A stretch of DNA of 64,000 nt from Brachypodium distachyon. Taxonomy: Eukaryota; Streptophyta; Magnoliopsida; Poales; Poaceae. The stretch covers positions 19,117,501 through 19,181,500 of the forward strand of contig NC_016131.3 in assembly GCF_000005505.3 (NCBI RefSeq), in the 5' to 3' direction. Below the pieces are notes generated by a model that was not told where the DNA came from, did no database searches, and saw only the letters and a program-made list of their open reading frames with translations. A program made the translations under genes and the position numbers. Shown here piece after piece: positions 11,180 to 22,062 of the stretch (position 1 is the stretch's first letter; each line of letters starts with the position of its first letter).

Positions 11180-13445
11180 CTAGTCCAGTGCTCGTGCGTT
11201 GCCACGGCCTCTTAAACATATGCACATGAAAATTCATTTTTATAGAAAAGCAACATGATTTGACATTCGCAATGGATAAAACAATGCTATTAATCAAAGT
11301 GTCATTTACTTCCTAAATCTAGAATCAAGCTTGACAAGTGAACTGTCTACACAGATGGTGTTCTATTCGTCACTTGTATTGAATCAATTGTTCATACAGA
11401 CCTAGCATTGGAATTTGGAACACATCTTGCTCTACATAACATTGGTGTTACTCCATTCCGTCGAATTGTCTTACTTTTTATATCTATTTGTAGAGCTAAC
11501 TCTTGAAACTTTGTGACCGGGTTGAGCACATCTTGCTCTACATAACAAAAAGAATTGGGAACTTTTAGGTCTGCATGACCTGCACCACGCCACCACAGCG
11601 AGGAGGTCCAGTGAATAGAGACAGGCCCTTTAAGTGACATAGAGTATGTGCTAGTGCGGAGAGGCCATGAGCCTGTCAAAAGACCGGTTTGAGAAAATTC
11701 AGTTCGGCAACTTAGCAATCAGCACTGACCATTTTATCAAATTGATCAGCCCGCACAGAGTTACCAAGTTGAAGTTCGCGATACTTTGGTCCAGGCCAGC
11801 AGCTTTAGCAGGGTCAAATTCTCCTTTTACTTCTGCTAATTCACATGAGTAGACTATAGCAGTATCACCAGGCTTCGAGTTGATATCTGTCAAGCTACTG
11901 GCTCCATTATGGTACCTCGGTTAACATTGTTGATATACGAACTACTTCACCGTCAATAATAACAGTAGCATCTGAAGATTGTGAAGAAGATGCATTGCGT
12001 TCCACATCGAAGCTGTCTGTGAAGCATTGCCCTATTTGGGATAAAAGATTTCATCTCCCCCGCTGGAAAATCAAGGTCTGAAGAGCCCCATATATTCACA
12101 TGCATTGCAGTTAAATGTTAAATATTATAACCAATTTGAACAAATAGATTAATTGAAAACATGCATGAGCATCAGCATTTAGACATTACTGGAAAGAAAG
12201 CAATAAAGAAACTATTTCATCTCACCGACATGCCCTCATCTCCCACACCAGCCAGAATTAGCACAAGACCTACATTAAGCAAGAACCCTCCTGAAACATA
12301 AGCTTAGGCCCAGTGCAATTCTTCCAAATCCAAGCAACTTACATGCATGTTCATAGTTCAGATCAAATCAACTTTGGTCATAACATAAACAATTTCTTTT
12401 CTTAAACAAGCTTTCACAGATGACTCATAAAATATTGTTCGAATTAACTTATATCTGAAGAAAAACTAAAGCAACATGAATATTTACAGTTACGGGTGTC
12501 TAACCAGGAAACATCTAAAATGACCAAGGACCCAAAACAATAGCAAATTTCTGACCTTATCTCTACTCACCATGACACCGCAACCCTCGTCAGCAATCCT
12601 TGCGTCTCTCAGTGCTACTACACCATCTTCCACCATGTGCTATGCAGAACTGTTAGTGGTGTATGTAAGATCTCTCCTTTTCACTTCTTTTGGAATTTAA
12701 TTGGTAATAAAACTGCAATTTGTGTATAACTTCAGCACAAAGGGGTACTAAAACTGCAATTGGCTTATATCTTTGACACAAAGCTGTGCTCACCCCAAGT
12801 GTTCTCGTGAGCATCTACATAATATCATACAAAGTCTTCTAGATCCGTGACGAGAACTGAATTGGCTTATATAGGTTGGTCTTAAGGTGCCCTTCGCGGA
12901 CGGAATGGATCGGGGCGAGCTCGGTGCTGATGTCGACCTTGTTGCCGTTGGATGTACAGTCGGATCCCCTGCTATAGTGGGCCTTGGCCGTGGGGAAGGA
13001 TGGCGACGGCGGGGTATGGGGCTGCGTCCCGTCACGACCTAGATGAGGAGTGGGGGGCGTCTCTGGTGCGAGCTCGTGGCTGGGGAGGGCGACCGCATCG
13101 TCCGCAGAGGGTGAGGGCGGCGGCTTCGGACACGGCGTTCTCCCGTGCGTGTCCCATCCGAGGAGGTTGGCGGCGGCGTCCGCCCGGGACGAGGCGCGGC
13201 TGGGACAGCCAAGGTGGAGCAGAGCGAGTCGTGGGGAGAGGACGAGAAGGCCCTCGATCTAGATCGATCCGCACGACCGGCGAGGTTCAGGGCCATGACA
13301 GAGGCAGAGGGCGGCAGAGGTGCGAGGAATCGAGTTAACGAAGGGTTGGACGGCAGGTTGATTTCACACTTTGGTAGGGGATAAAATGCAAATATCCGGT
13401 GGACGACGACGGAGGAAACGTTCGTCCTTTTAATATTAGGGTAGA
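11180..13445 (-). mobile_element. Nonautonomous Helitron 1
   Basis: Read on the minus strand, the element starts with TCTACCCTAATATTAAAAGG (plus 13445 downward). It ends with CTAG (11180-11183), about ten bases after a short hairpin (CGTGGCAACGCACG). The next host base is T, as Helitrons require. Length is about 2.27 kb. No Rep/helicase gene is present. It contains a possible tRNase Z fragment and a GC-rich block (12952-13384). The host base before the 5' TC is T rather than the usual A, so the 5' boundary may be off by a few bases. Confidence 0.6.
11790..12000 (-). pseudogene. Possible tRNase Z (ELAC-type) gene fragment carried in Helitron 1
   Basis: Minus-strand translation gives DINSKPGDTAIVYSCELAEV followed by KGEFDPAKAAGLD, and upstream SSSQSSDATVIIDGEVVRI in another frame. 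These resemble, from memory, the region before the catalytic domain of plant long-form tRNase Z. The frame is broken and no catalytic motif is present. The assignment is tentative. Confidence 0.3.
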
Positions 13446-14085
13446 AAACGTAAAATACGTTGTCTACTTTGATTGCACATTTGGTCGTGGAAGCTCATGT
13501 TGTGCAGGTCTCCTGGATATTTTCCGTCAAAAATAGGAAAAAAAAGTGTAAAAGGACCATCCATTGAGAAGGTGAGTAGCACTGCCTAGATGTACGTAAT
13601 GCATGATGCGCATGCACACTACGATTCAAAGTTGATGATTATCTGCTTTTGTGTGACGAGATGATTATAATGGAAATTGTGAAAGAACGAAACCAAAACA
13701 GGACTTGCAAGCTACCCAGCGATCGAATGAAGGGAATTATAGCCGCACTTGGGCAAGGACTCCTGCTGTTTTTAAGCATGTCCAGTTTACCAGCTCAGGT
13801 AATTAGGATGGGAGACGGAGTTTTTTTTTTTTTAGGGGAGAATGGGAGACGGAGCTGGATGACGCTTCATGACCGTGGAAGATGGGTTGAAATGTTGAAT
13901 GGATGGCGAGCTGTAGAGTCCATGTAGGTATTTCACGATGCGTGTAACGGGGAAGGGGAGAACGAAAGAAGCCCAGCAAGCTCTTGCTAACTTGGGCCGC
14001 GCATGAGGATTGTACGCTCGGGACCGTTGGATGGGCATGGCCCATGGCTCCGCGGGAAGCAACCAGGCAACAGATTGGGTGTTTA
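13446..14085. other. Intergenic upstream of U6
   Basis: No gene was seen. Near 13968-14045 there are several RGCCCR-type motifs (AGCCCA, GGCCCA). These resemble the monocot-specific elements upstream of plant U-snRNA genes. Confidence 0.45.
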
Positions 14086-14129
14086 GTACCACCTCGCCCA
14101 GCGAGGAACAATCCGTGTTGTTTATAAAC
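14086..14129 (+). promoter_or_regulatory. U6 upstream sequence element and TATA box
   Basis: GTACCACCTCG at 14086-14096 matches the plant USE consensus RTCCCACATCG at 9 of 11 positions. TTTATAAA at 14122-14129 is the TATA box. The gap between them is about 25 bp, the spacing known for Pol III-type plant snRNA promoters (Pol II types have a longer gap). The RNA start at 14150 follows the TATA box at the usual distance. Confidence 0.8.
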
Positions 14130-14149
14130 TAACGCTCCGAACCATGGTT

Positions 14150-14169
14150 GTCCCTTCGGGGACATCCGA

Positions 14170-14201
<32 letters not shown>

Positions 14202-14252
14202 GGCCCCTGCGCAAGGATGACACGCACAAATCGAGAAATGGTCCAAATTTTT
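14150..14252 (+). ncRNA. U6: U6 spliceosomal small nuclear RNA
   Basis: The 5' stem-loop GTCCCTTCGGGGACA, the invariant ACAGAGA box (GATACAGAGAAGATTAGCA), the AGCATGGCCCCTGCGCAAGG stretch and the 3' GTCCAAATTTTTT end are all present without an obvious mismatch to the plant consensus. The T run acts as the Pol III terminator. U6 pairs with the 5' splice site and with U2, and forms the catalytic core of the spliceosome. Complete sequence plus USE and TATA at correct spacing suggests an active gene rather than one of the many plant U6 pseudogenes. Confidence 0.95.
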
Positions 14253-15440
14253 TCGAGATTTCGACTGGTCCCTGCAGTATTTCATTGCCCTTATATTCAA
14301 ATAGGTCTCTCGAGTTTTCTTTCCAGGCCCTTAGATCTTTTTTTTCTTGGAAAGCCAATTTTGTCCTTCATCTTTTATCTCTTGCCTACAGAAGTGCCCC
14401 TAAGATATTCCAGTTCGATCCCCTGTGCTTCTTGGCTCTTTTGATCTTGCAACGAATGAGGTGTTTTCCTCATACATGCATCAAATGCTCCAAAAACTTG
14501 TTCTTTATCTTTCAGGCATCATATAACCGGAGCGTACTTCATAGATGTATTTTCCATTTCTTTTTCTAACAGAGTGTGACCTTGTTATTTCATCCAACGC
14601 ATCTCATCTAATTTCACGGCAAAATACCGTTGGGTATAACTTCTATTGGAAGCTCAAGTCCCCCCCCTTCTTGAATCAATCCAACTTTCGCCGATGCATC
14701 TTAAAAAAAGACAATCTGACAGCGGGCGCAAGCCATGAAATTCTTAGCTAATCTAGCTAGGCTCATGCAACACCAGATGGATCACGGACGTTGTGTTCGA
14801 CTGCTACTTCTCTTGCTGTCTTGCAGCAGCACTAGAATAAAGTCGATGCGCTACAATGCTGAATGCTCACCTAAGCATCGAGTATAATACAATCAGTAGG
14901 CCGTCCACCGTGATCTGCTTAACGCATGCCTGTTTAAACTACGTGCTCCTGCCTGCCGTTTCAGCCGTTCCGCTACATACTTTTTGGGCCAGACGGAATG
15001 AACACGTCAAATCGATCAGCTTCCAGCAATACAATAGTGCACGCATAAACGTCTGACACTACGCACATTCTCCTGATTATCCAAGGAAATTAAAACGTAG
15101 CGCATGCAGGCTAACCGGCGTATATACATAAAACGCAACGAATTGGAAGCCAGAGAATTCAGAAACAGACGAACGGTAGAGCCAAGTCGCCCTGAAAGAG
15201 CCACTTGGAGTCTTGTAATATGTGCGTAGCGCATCCAATACACCGTCTGTAGTATTAGGACATGGACATGGACATGACAAAAGCTGAGAGCAAAATGCCG
15301 TTAATTACATAGCGACACCAACCTTATATAACTCGAATGGCAACATTGATGCACCCATCAGCAAGCGTATAAATCTACCAATCATATATCATACGCTGCA
15401 GACAGTGCACAGGAGCAGAGGAGCTCAAGCCAAAGCACAC
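14253..15440. other. Intergenic, U6 to hexosaminidase
   Basis: Nothing recognised as a gene or element. The last 100 bases will include the promoter and leader of the hexosaminidase gene (a TATATAA-like stretch near 15325). Confidence 0.4.
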
Positions 15441-17327
15441 ATGGCGGCCAACAACAGGCATGGCTTCCTTGCAATCCTGCTCCTGTCCTTGCTGAGCTTG
15501 GCGCCGCTGCGGTCGCGCGCCCAGACGACGCCGACGACGCCATCGTCTTCGTTCCCCGTCAATGTGTGGCCCAAGCCGGTGTCCATGTCGTGGGCGGAGC
15601 CACTCATGGCCATGACGTTCTCCCCGTCGTTCCGCATCGTCGTCGCGCCTTCGTCCGGGGAACAAAACCCCTACCTCGTCTCCGCCGCGCAGCGCTACAC
15701 GGCGCTGCTCTTCACCGAGCGGTACCGGCCCATCGTCCGGCCCGCGGCCAACGTCACGGCCCAAACCGCGCTCGAGAGCCTGACCCTGGCCGTGTCCGAC
15801 CCCCAGGCCCCGCTCCAGGACGGCGTGGACGAGTCCTACGCGCTCCAGATCCCGCTCGCGGGCGGCGCGGCCACGCTCACGGCGTCCACGGCCTGGGGCG
15901 CCATGCGCGGGCTCGAGACGTTCTCGCAGCTGACGTGGAGAGCCGGGAGCACGAAGGCGGAGCAGCTGGTGGTTGCCGCTGGCGTGCGCGTGGAGGACCG
16001 ACCGCTGTACCAGCACCGCGGGCTGATGCTGGACACCGGGAGGACGTACTTCCCCGTCGCCGACATCCTGCGGACCATCGACGCCATGGCCGGCAACAAG
16101 ATGAACGTCTTCCACTGGCACATCACGGACTCCCAGTCGTTCCCCATCGAGCTCCCCTCCGAGCCGGCGCTCGCCGAGAAGGGCGCCTACGGGGACGACA
16201 TGCGGTACACCGTGGAGGACGTCACGCGCATCGTCGAGTTCGCCATGAGCCGCGGCGTCCGCGTCGTGCCTGAGATCGACGCGCCAGGTATCTAAAGCCC
16301 GCTTTTTCACTGTTAACAAGGCCCAGTTGCAGATGGCCCAATTAGTTACATTAGCCCACTAATTAATCCCTTTGTTATTTCAGGGCACACGGCGTCGTGG
16401 GCCGGGGCGTACCCGGAGGTGGTGTCGTGCGCGGGGAAGTTCTGGCTGCCCGACGCGAACGACTGGGGCAGCAGGCTGGCGGCGGAGCCGGGTTCGGGAC
16501 AGCTGAACCCGCTGAAGGCCAAGACGTTCGAGGTCATGGCCAACGTCATCAACGACGTCACCTCCCTGTTCCCGGACGGATTCTACCACGCGGGCGCGGA
16601 CGAGGTGACCCCGGGCTGCTGGCAAGCGGACCCATCGATCCAGGCCGACATCGCCAACGGCGGCACGCTGAGCCAGCTCCTGGAAAAGTACGTGCGCGCC
16701 GTGCACCCGCACGTGGTGTCCAAGAACCGCACGGCCGTGTTCTGGGAGGATGTGCTCCTGGACGCCACCGTGAACGTGAGCGCGTCGCTGATCCCGCCGG
16801 CGACCACCATCCTGCAGACGTGGAACAACGGGTCCAACAACACGAAGCTGATCGTGCAGGCCGGGTACAGGGCCATCGTCTCCTCGGCGTCCTTCTACTA
16901 CCTGGACTGCGGCCACGGCGACTTCGTGGGTAACAACGCGGTGTACGACGACCCGAGGAGCGACTACGACACCAATGGGGGTTCCTGGTGTGGGCCGTTC
17001 AAGACGTGGCAGCGGGTGTACGACTACGACATCGCGCACGGGCTCACGGCGGAGGAGGCGAAGCTGGTCATCGGCGGGGAGGTGGCGCTGTGGACGGAGC
17101 AGGCCGACACGACCGTGCTGGACGCCAGGATTTGGCCCAGGGCTTCGGCCATGGCAGAGGCGCTGTGGTCGGGGAACCGCGACGCGACCGGCAAGAAACG
17201 GTACGCCGAGGCCACGGACCGACTCAACGACTGGCGGCAGCGCATGGTGGGGAGAGGGGTCCGCGCCGAGCCCATCCAGCCGCTCTGGTGCCGGACACGC
17301 CCCGGAATGTGCGACCTGGTTCGGTAA
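15441..17327 (+). CDS. Beta-hexosaminidase (GH20), HEXO2/3-like
   Basis: Two exons, 15441-16287 and 16384-17327, join across a 96-bp GT-AG intron in phase 1 and encode 596 residues. The enzyme removes terminal GlcNAc (or GalNAc) from N-glycans and similar substrates in the apoplast or vacuole. It helps form the truncated paucimannosidic N-glycans of plants. The start at 15441 leads directly into a signal peptide ([14 protein letters not shown]). The GH20 barrel includes [12 protein letters not shown] and EIDAPGHTASW, with the splice junction inside the PG. The catalytic Asp-Glu pair sits in [12 protein letters not shown] (Asp355-Glu356). The C-terminal part has a Trp-rich [20 protein letters not shown] segment typical of the family. 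An in-frame ATG at 15405 would add 12 residues before the signal and is less likely. The few-exon structure fits the HEXO2/HEXO3 groups better than the many-intron HEXO1. Confidence 0.93.
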
Positions 17328-18978
17328 GGACATTACCCGGCATTCCGGCATCCCGGCAATGGAAAAGTCATGAGAGTTGTAAGAACAATGTTGTTTTGTT
17401 CTTGTTGTGTGATTGTGCGAGAGGATTCTACTACCGGTAGTGCCATTTCTGCTTGTCGATTTGTTCTTTGATTTTTTATGTGTGAAGTGGAAGGCATGTT
17501 ATGTTTATCTAATCTGATGCTACAAGTAGTGTGGAGTTGTCCGACCTTGAAAGCCGGCTTTGTCGTCATGGGGCCCATTTGCTAATTCAGTGCTTGTACT
17601 GGTGCTTGATTTGATTAAAGTAATGTTGATGTTAATGTCGAGTTGTTTGTGCCAATCAACCCCGGCTCTTTCCCGTGGAAATTGTTTGCATCATCGCTCG
17701 ATTTCTTATTTTGATTTGTTTATCTAAAACTGTAGAACTTTCTTTGTTGTGACATGAGGATGCTTTTCACACGCAGCTGACATCGAGCTCTCTAACGGCA
17801 GAACTGATCCCATATTTGCCCGCTAGCTGCGTTTTCCATCTAGGATTATTTTACCCTGACAGCGAGTTAAGCTTCTTCGTCTATTGCGTTCGGATTACGC
17901 AGGAACGTCATGCAGGTGATCTAATTAAACATCAAATCCTATATCTCTACGGCATTCTATTTACAGCTCTATGATTTTTGACCTTTTAGAGTGAGATCGC
18001 ATCTCTTGAGCTCGGGTATCTATCGTTTCTTACGGAGTTAGGGTCACTTTGGCTCATAGCAAATTGAAAACGTGAGATGACAGACTTTGGGTGATTTGCA
18101 GCAAAATAAACATTTGGAGGAGCGAAGAGATAGAGAGAGTGAGGGAATGCATTTAATTTCACTAATAGTAAATAAATTTGAAATTTAATTATTACTCCCT
18201 CCATTACATAAAGGTTGACACGGGTTTGAATTGGCTCTAGTTCAAATACGTGCCAACGTTTATGAAACGGAGGGAGCATGAAGCAAAGGAAACAGAAATG
18301 CATGGGCGAAATTGATGATCATTGTAGGCAAATCCTAAGGATTATGTCGTCCTAAATAGGGTATAATTTTTCAGTTTAGTACATTAACTTGAAAAATATA
18401 GAAAAATGGTGTCACTAACTTTGCTTCCTGACTCACTTTGTCCCAAATCATGCCAGGAGTGCTGGCTTTCGCACCGGGCGCATGTGGGGAAGTTTAGTAA
18501 TTCGGGCAAATGAAAACTTGCATTCTATTAGTTTCACACATTAAAAGTCCACGAATCTCTCTCCAAATTCCATCTCCCGGTTGCTCTAAAATCCCGATCA
18601 AATCTCCGTCTACTTTCTCACCTCAAATTCTCATAAACCGGTCCTCATTCACATCACTCAGGCATCTCCATGTTTGCTTTTTTCGTTGCAAAAACCATGT
18701 ATTCTTCGGCCTTCTTGTTGTATTTGCCAATTGATATCTCCATCCGACATAGTTCCTAGATCTGTGACCTTTTCCATCTATGCCAAGTCATTTCTTCCTT
18801 GGCATCGGTGGTGCCATGGCAACAACGATCACCACATCATCGACATCACCACATTTTCTTAGGTCCAATTCTTTCTGACTTCTAGGACAGCTTCTAAGTC
18901 CACCGGGTAAAGTCGAAAAGAACTCGATTTTCATCCGGCTTCCTTGAGTAGCCCAACCCCAAAATTCATCATATATAA
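17328..18978. other. Intergenic, hexosaminidase 3' flank
   Basis: Holds the hexosaminidase 3' UTR and one small MITE at 18195-18276. Nothing else was recognised. Confidence 0.45.
18195..18276. mobile_element. Small Stowaway-like MITE
   Basis: Terminal repeats CTCCCTCCATTACATAAA and TTTATGAAACGGAGGGAG flank about 45 bp. TA precedes it and CA follows, so one side of the duplication has changed. Confidence 0.65.
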
Positions 18979-20633
18979 CTAGTTCAATGTCCATGTGTTG
19001 TCACGGTCTTTTGAAAATAAATCCTTGTCAAAACAAACTTGGGCTCCTATAACTCTACCCACAGCTCCTAAAAGAATATACATCGATAATGACTAAATGC
19101 ACAACAAACGTGGATAAACTTAGTCAGTTTATGGCATATGTTGTTGCTGAACAAACTAAGTATGATTGCTTGAAATTGTTTGCATGCTTTCCACATTAGA
19201 TGGATGCTTCATCCTGAATGGGCGTTATCTCTTCAAAACACAGTGTTTTTCGCCATGTCCTTAAGATATCAGAGACTGTACACAAAGCGGCAGATTTTGT
19301 AATGAAATGCGAACCAAGCAAGCACTATCTAGAAGAAACTTACTTCCTGTAGAAACATGAAGAAAGCAACCAGTTGACAATTAATATGTTAGTTCGACAA
19401 AAGAAACTGAATCTAAAGCTAGATTTGCATTTCCCACATGCGATTCTTTTTTCACGCACCATGGCCTCTCTCTTTCTAGCTTACAGAAACCATGCGATTC
19501 TTCCGGTTTCAATTACCTTTGATTTAAAATTACAGAGCACACCGAACACCCTTTAAGCATTTGCTCATGTTAGCATAACGAAGCCCAAAGGCCAAACTCC
19601 AAGCCATGTCGTGGTCATCCTAATCCTAGAGAGCTCAACTCATGTCCTTTGTGTACTTAATTAGGTAGAGAAGTACCAGAACCATAACATAGTTTTCTCA
19701 AAGTAGTCCCTCCGTCCATAAATAACTGGCGTGGATTTGTATAAAAATCTATACAAATCCACGAAAAGACAACAGGGTTTGACATGTAATCAAGCAAGCG
19801 AAACATATCATTCAACAGCTTAATTGCATCCAAGAATGCCGAGCGGTACTGTGGTTATTTGTGTATCTTTAGTCTTTACCATGCATCAATAAACTTGTTG
19901 TTTCAGAAAGTGAGCAGGCTAAATACACATACTTCAGAATAATACACATATAGTTCACATCCTTACAGAGGAAAAACAAAAGGATCAGAAAATACCTTCA
20001 CGGACAGGAGGGATGGGATGCGCAGGCATGGAGAGTTCTTTTCCTTCCCTAACCAAGCAAAGAATTCCTCCGACTGTGGCGGGAACAAATCCATGCCGCC
20101 GCCACCCCGCACGCGCCAGTGCTCCCGCTCGCCGGAAGCATCCACGGACTCCACTGCCACCAGCGGAGGCGAGGAGGAGGCCGCCATGGAAGCGTGTTGC
20201 TGGTGGTGCTGGAGCAGGATGGCGGAGAGGCGGGGCACGGGTCGGATCTGCCCGTTGTGGAAGAGCTCGTCGGCGGAGGACATGGCTGCAGCGGAGGGCG
20301 ACGGGAAGCGGGCCGAGAAGTCGAAGTCCAGGCCCATGCCAGCGCCGCGGGCGGGGCTCGTCGGCGGGCTGAAGAAGACCGCTGCGTGGCAGCAGAAGGA
20401 GTAGGCGGTGGCGTCGCGGGTGGGGCTGGACAGGCGCGTTGACGAACGACTCTTCCCCTCGCGGGTCGTCGTCCCCGCCGCGGTCGATCGAGGGGCGGCA
20501 GCCGGTGGGAGACATGGTGAATTTTGCAGAAAAACTCAAATGTCTTGGACCGCGGGATGATTCTTAAAAAACAGAAGGATAAAACGAAAAACTGCCCCGA
20601 CGAAAACTATTGCTTTTATTATTAGGTACAGAA
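18979..20633 (-). mobile_element. Nonautonomous Helitron 2
   Basis: On the minus strand it begins TCTGTACCTAATAATAAAAG (plus 20633 downward). It ends with CTAG at 18979-18982, after a hairpin-like CCGTGACAACACATGG. Host T follows the 3' end. Length is about 1.66 kb. Both termini resemble Helitron 1 (shared TAAT.ATTAAAAG-like start and the YCRTGRCAACRCAYG motif near the end), so they belong to one family. Inside are a MITE fragment near 19707-19762 (CCCTCCGTCCATAAATA) and a DUF1645-like gene fragment. As with Helitron 1, the base before the 5' TC is T. Confidence 0.62.
20000..20430 (-). pseudogene. DUF1645-like gene fragment captured by Helitron 2
   Basis: Minus-strand translation reads AYSFCCHAAVFFSPPTSPAR, then FDFSARFPSPSAAAMSSADE and LFHNGQIRPV. 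This is the conserved core of the plant DUF1645 family, whose members share an F.F..RFPSPS...SADELF..G.IRP pattern. The upstream part (SFVNA) lies in another frame, so the copy is broken. It lies wholly inside Helitron 2 on the same strand, as expected for transposon gene capture. Function of the parent family is poorly known. Confidence 0.6.
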
Positions 20634-22062
20634 AATATAGTCTGTTTCAATCAAGGACGTTATAGACTTCTCGGAGTAAACTCAAGCACCAAGCTCAAAT
20701 GGTAGAAACTAAAAAGAACTCAACTGTAGTTTCTCTGTGGCTTCTCTCCGCAACAATTTATGTTGATGGCGAAGCTTAAACAGTTTCTCAGTTTTTGGAA
20801 AAACTGAAGCCGAAAAGAACTTACCGTGATTTTACTTCCTCCGATGGTACCACGAGTCATCACGCGGGTCTAGAAATCGGCTAGCAACCACCACCTATTT
20901 CATTAACTTCCTTTGTCACCTATGCACCACTAATCTTTCTCATGTCAAGTGATTGAGGTAATAGGCGGTTCCTTGGCATCCATGTATATGAGGAAGGATC
21001 TCAGAGACGAGCACGTTTAGTGAGTTAGCCACATGTTTATGGATAGAAGTTGTGACAAATGCTGTCTCACATGTTTGAGGGGTGCGATCGCCTGAATATT
21101 GGTGTGATGCTATCAAATACCAAACAGAAAAGCAATAGGAATTTTAGTCCCACTACAATTGTGATAGGAAAATTGAACACACCACCAACTCCACAAACCA
21201 AATTAGTTAATAGATCCAAGAAAACCTCAAAATGATTGGTAGTTGGCTTTGCATGAATTGTTCGGCCTTGATTTTGAACCAAGTGACTCCACCGAACACA
21301 AATATGATTTCTCGGAGTTGTTATAATGTGAATAAACCGCTCAAACTTGAATTTTTGAAATCCAGTAACTAGGGAAACAAAAACGACTACGAGACCGGAC
21401 TTCTTCACTTCGAGCGTGCGCGTTTGTACAGCTAAATAAAAGCGCCCCAAAAAATAAGAGAAAATCATAAACCCCTGGAAGCTTATAGGAGGCGGCCCTG
21501 TCATGTCCCCCCTGTCAGCCACCAGGCGGTCAATCATGACGTGGTGTGAGATGGAACCCGGCCGCCTGCCTGTACCCATCATCAATGGCCAATCATACCT
21601 TCCATACTCGTCTTCCCCGCTCCATCCATCCCCAGCTCACACTCGAGCGCCGCCAGGGCCGCACACATGACCCGGATTTCGGAGAGGAGAACAGACAATC
21701 GGCAAGCCGCAACGGAAATAAAATCTACGGGAATAATAGCAAGGGGTTGGCAGGCACCGGATGACCGGAGGCCGCAGACGGGGACAAGAATCCCGCGAAA
21801 CTGTTCGAACCCAAACCCAAACGCAACTAAACCAAACCCCATCCTTCCTTCTCCCTCTCCTCTCCTTCTGTTCTGCCCCACCTCCGCCGAGCCCCGAGCC
21901 GCATCTCTCCCAAACCCTACCCATATATTATTAAACCCATCCCGAGTCGCCCTCTTCCTCTGTCCAAGCCCCCCTCTCCCTCTCACGCTGTCCCGCCGCC
22001 GCCGCCTCCTCCTCCCGCAAACCCTAGCCGCGCCGCCGCCGACTGGGCCCGCACCCGATCCG
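20634..22062. other. Intergenic and 5' region of the importin gene
   Basis: Nothing was recognised from 20634 to about 21600. The stretch 21830-22062 is a C-rich leader with AAACCCTA telobox-like motifs at about 21913 and 22018, typical of highly expressed housekeeping genes in plants. Confidence 0.5.

Noticed and set aside
12952..13384. Several overlapping GC-rich open frames
   Set aside because: They lie inside Helitron 1, are open on both strands, and show no recognisable domain.
15375..16319. Long minus-strand open frame of 314 codons
   Set aside because: It is antisense to hexosaminidase exon 1. High GC at third positions removes stops; no family motif is visible.
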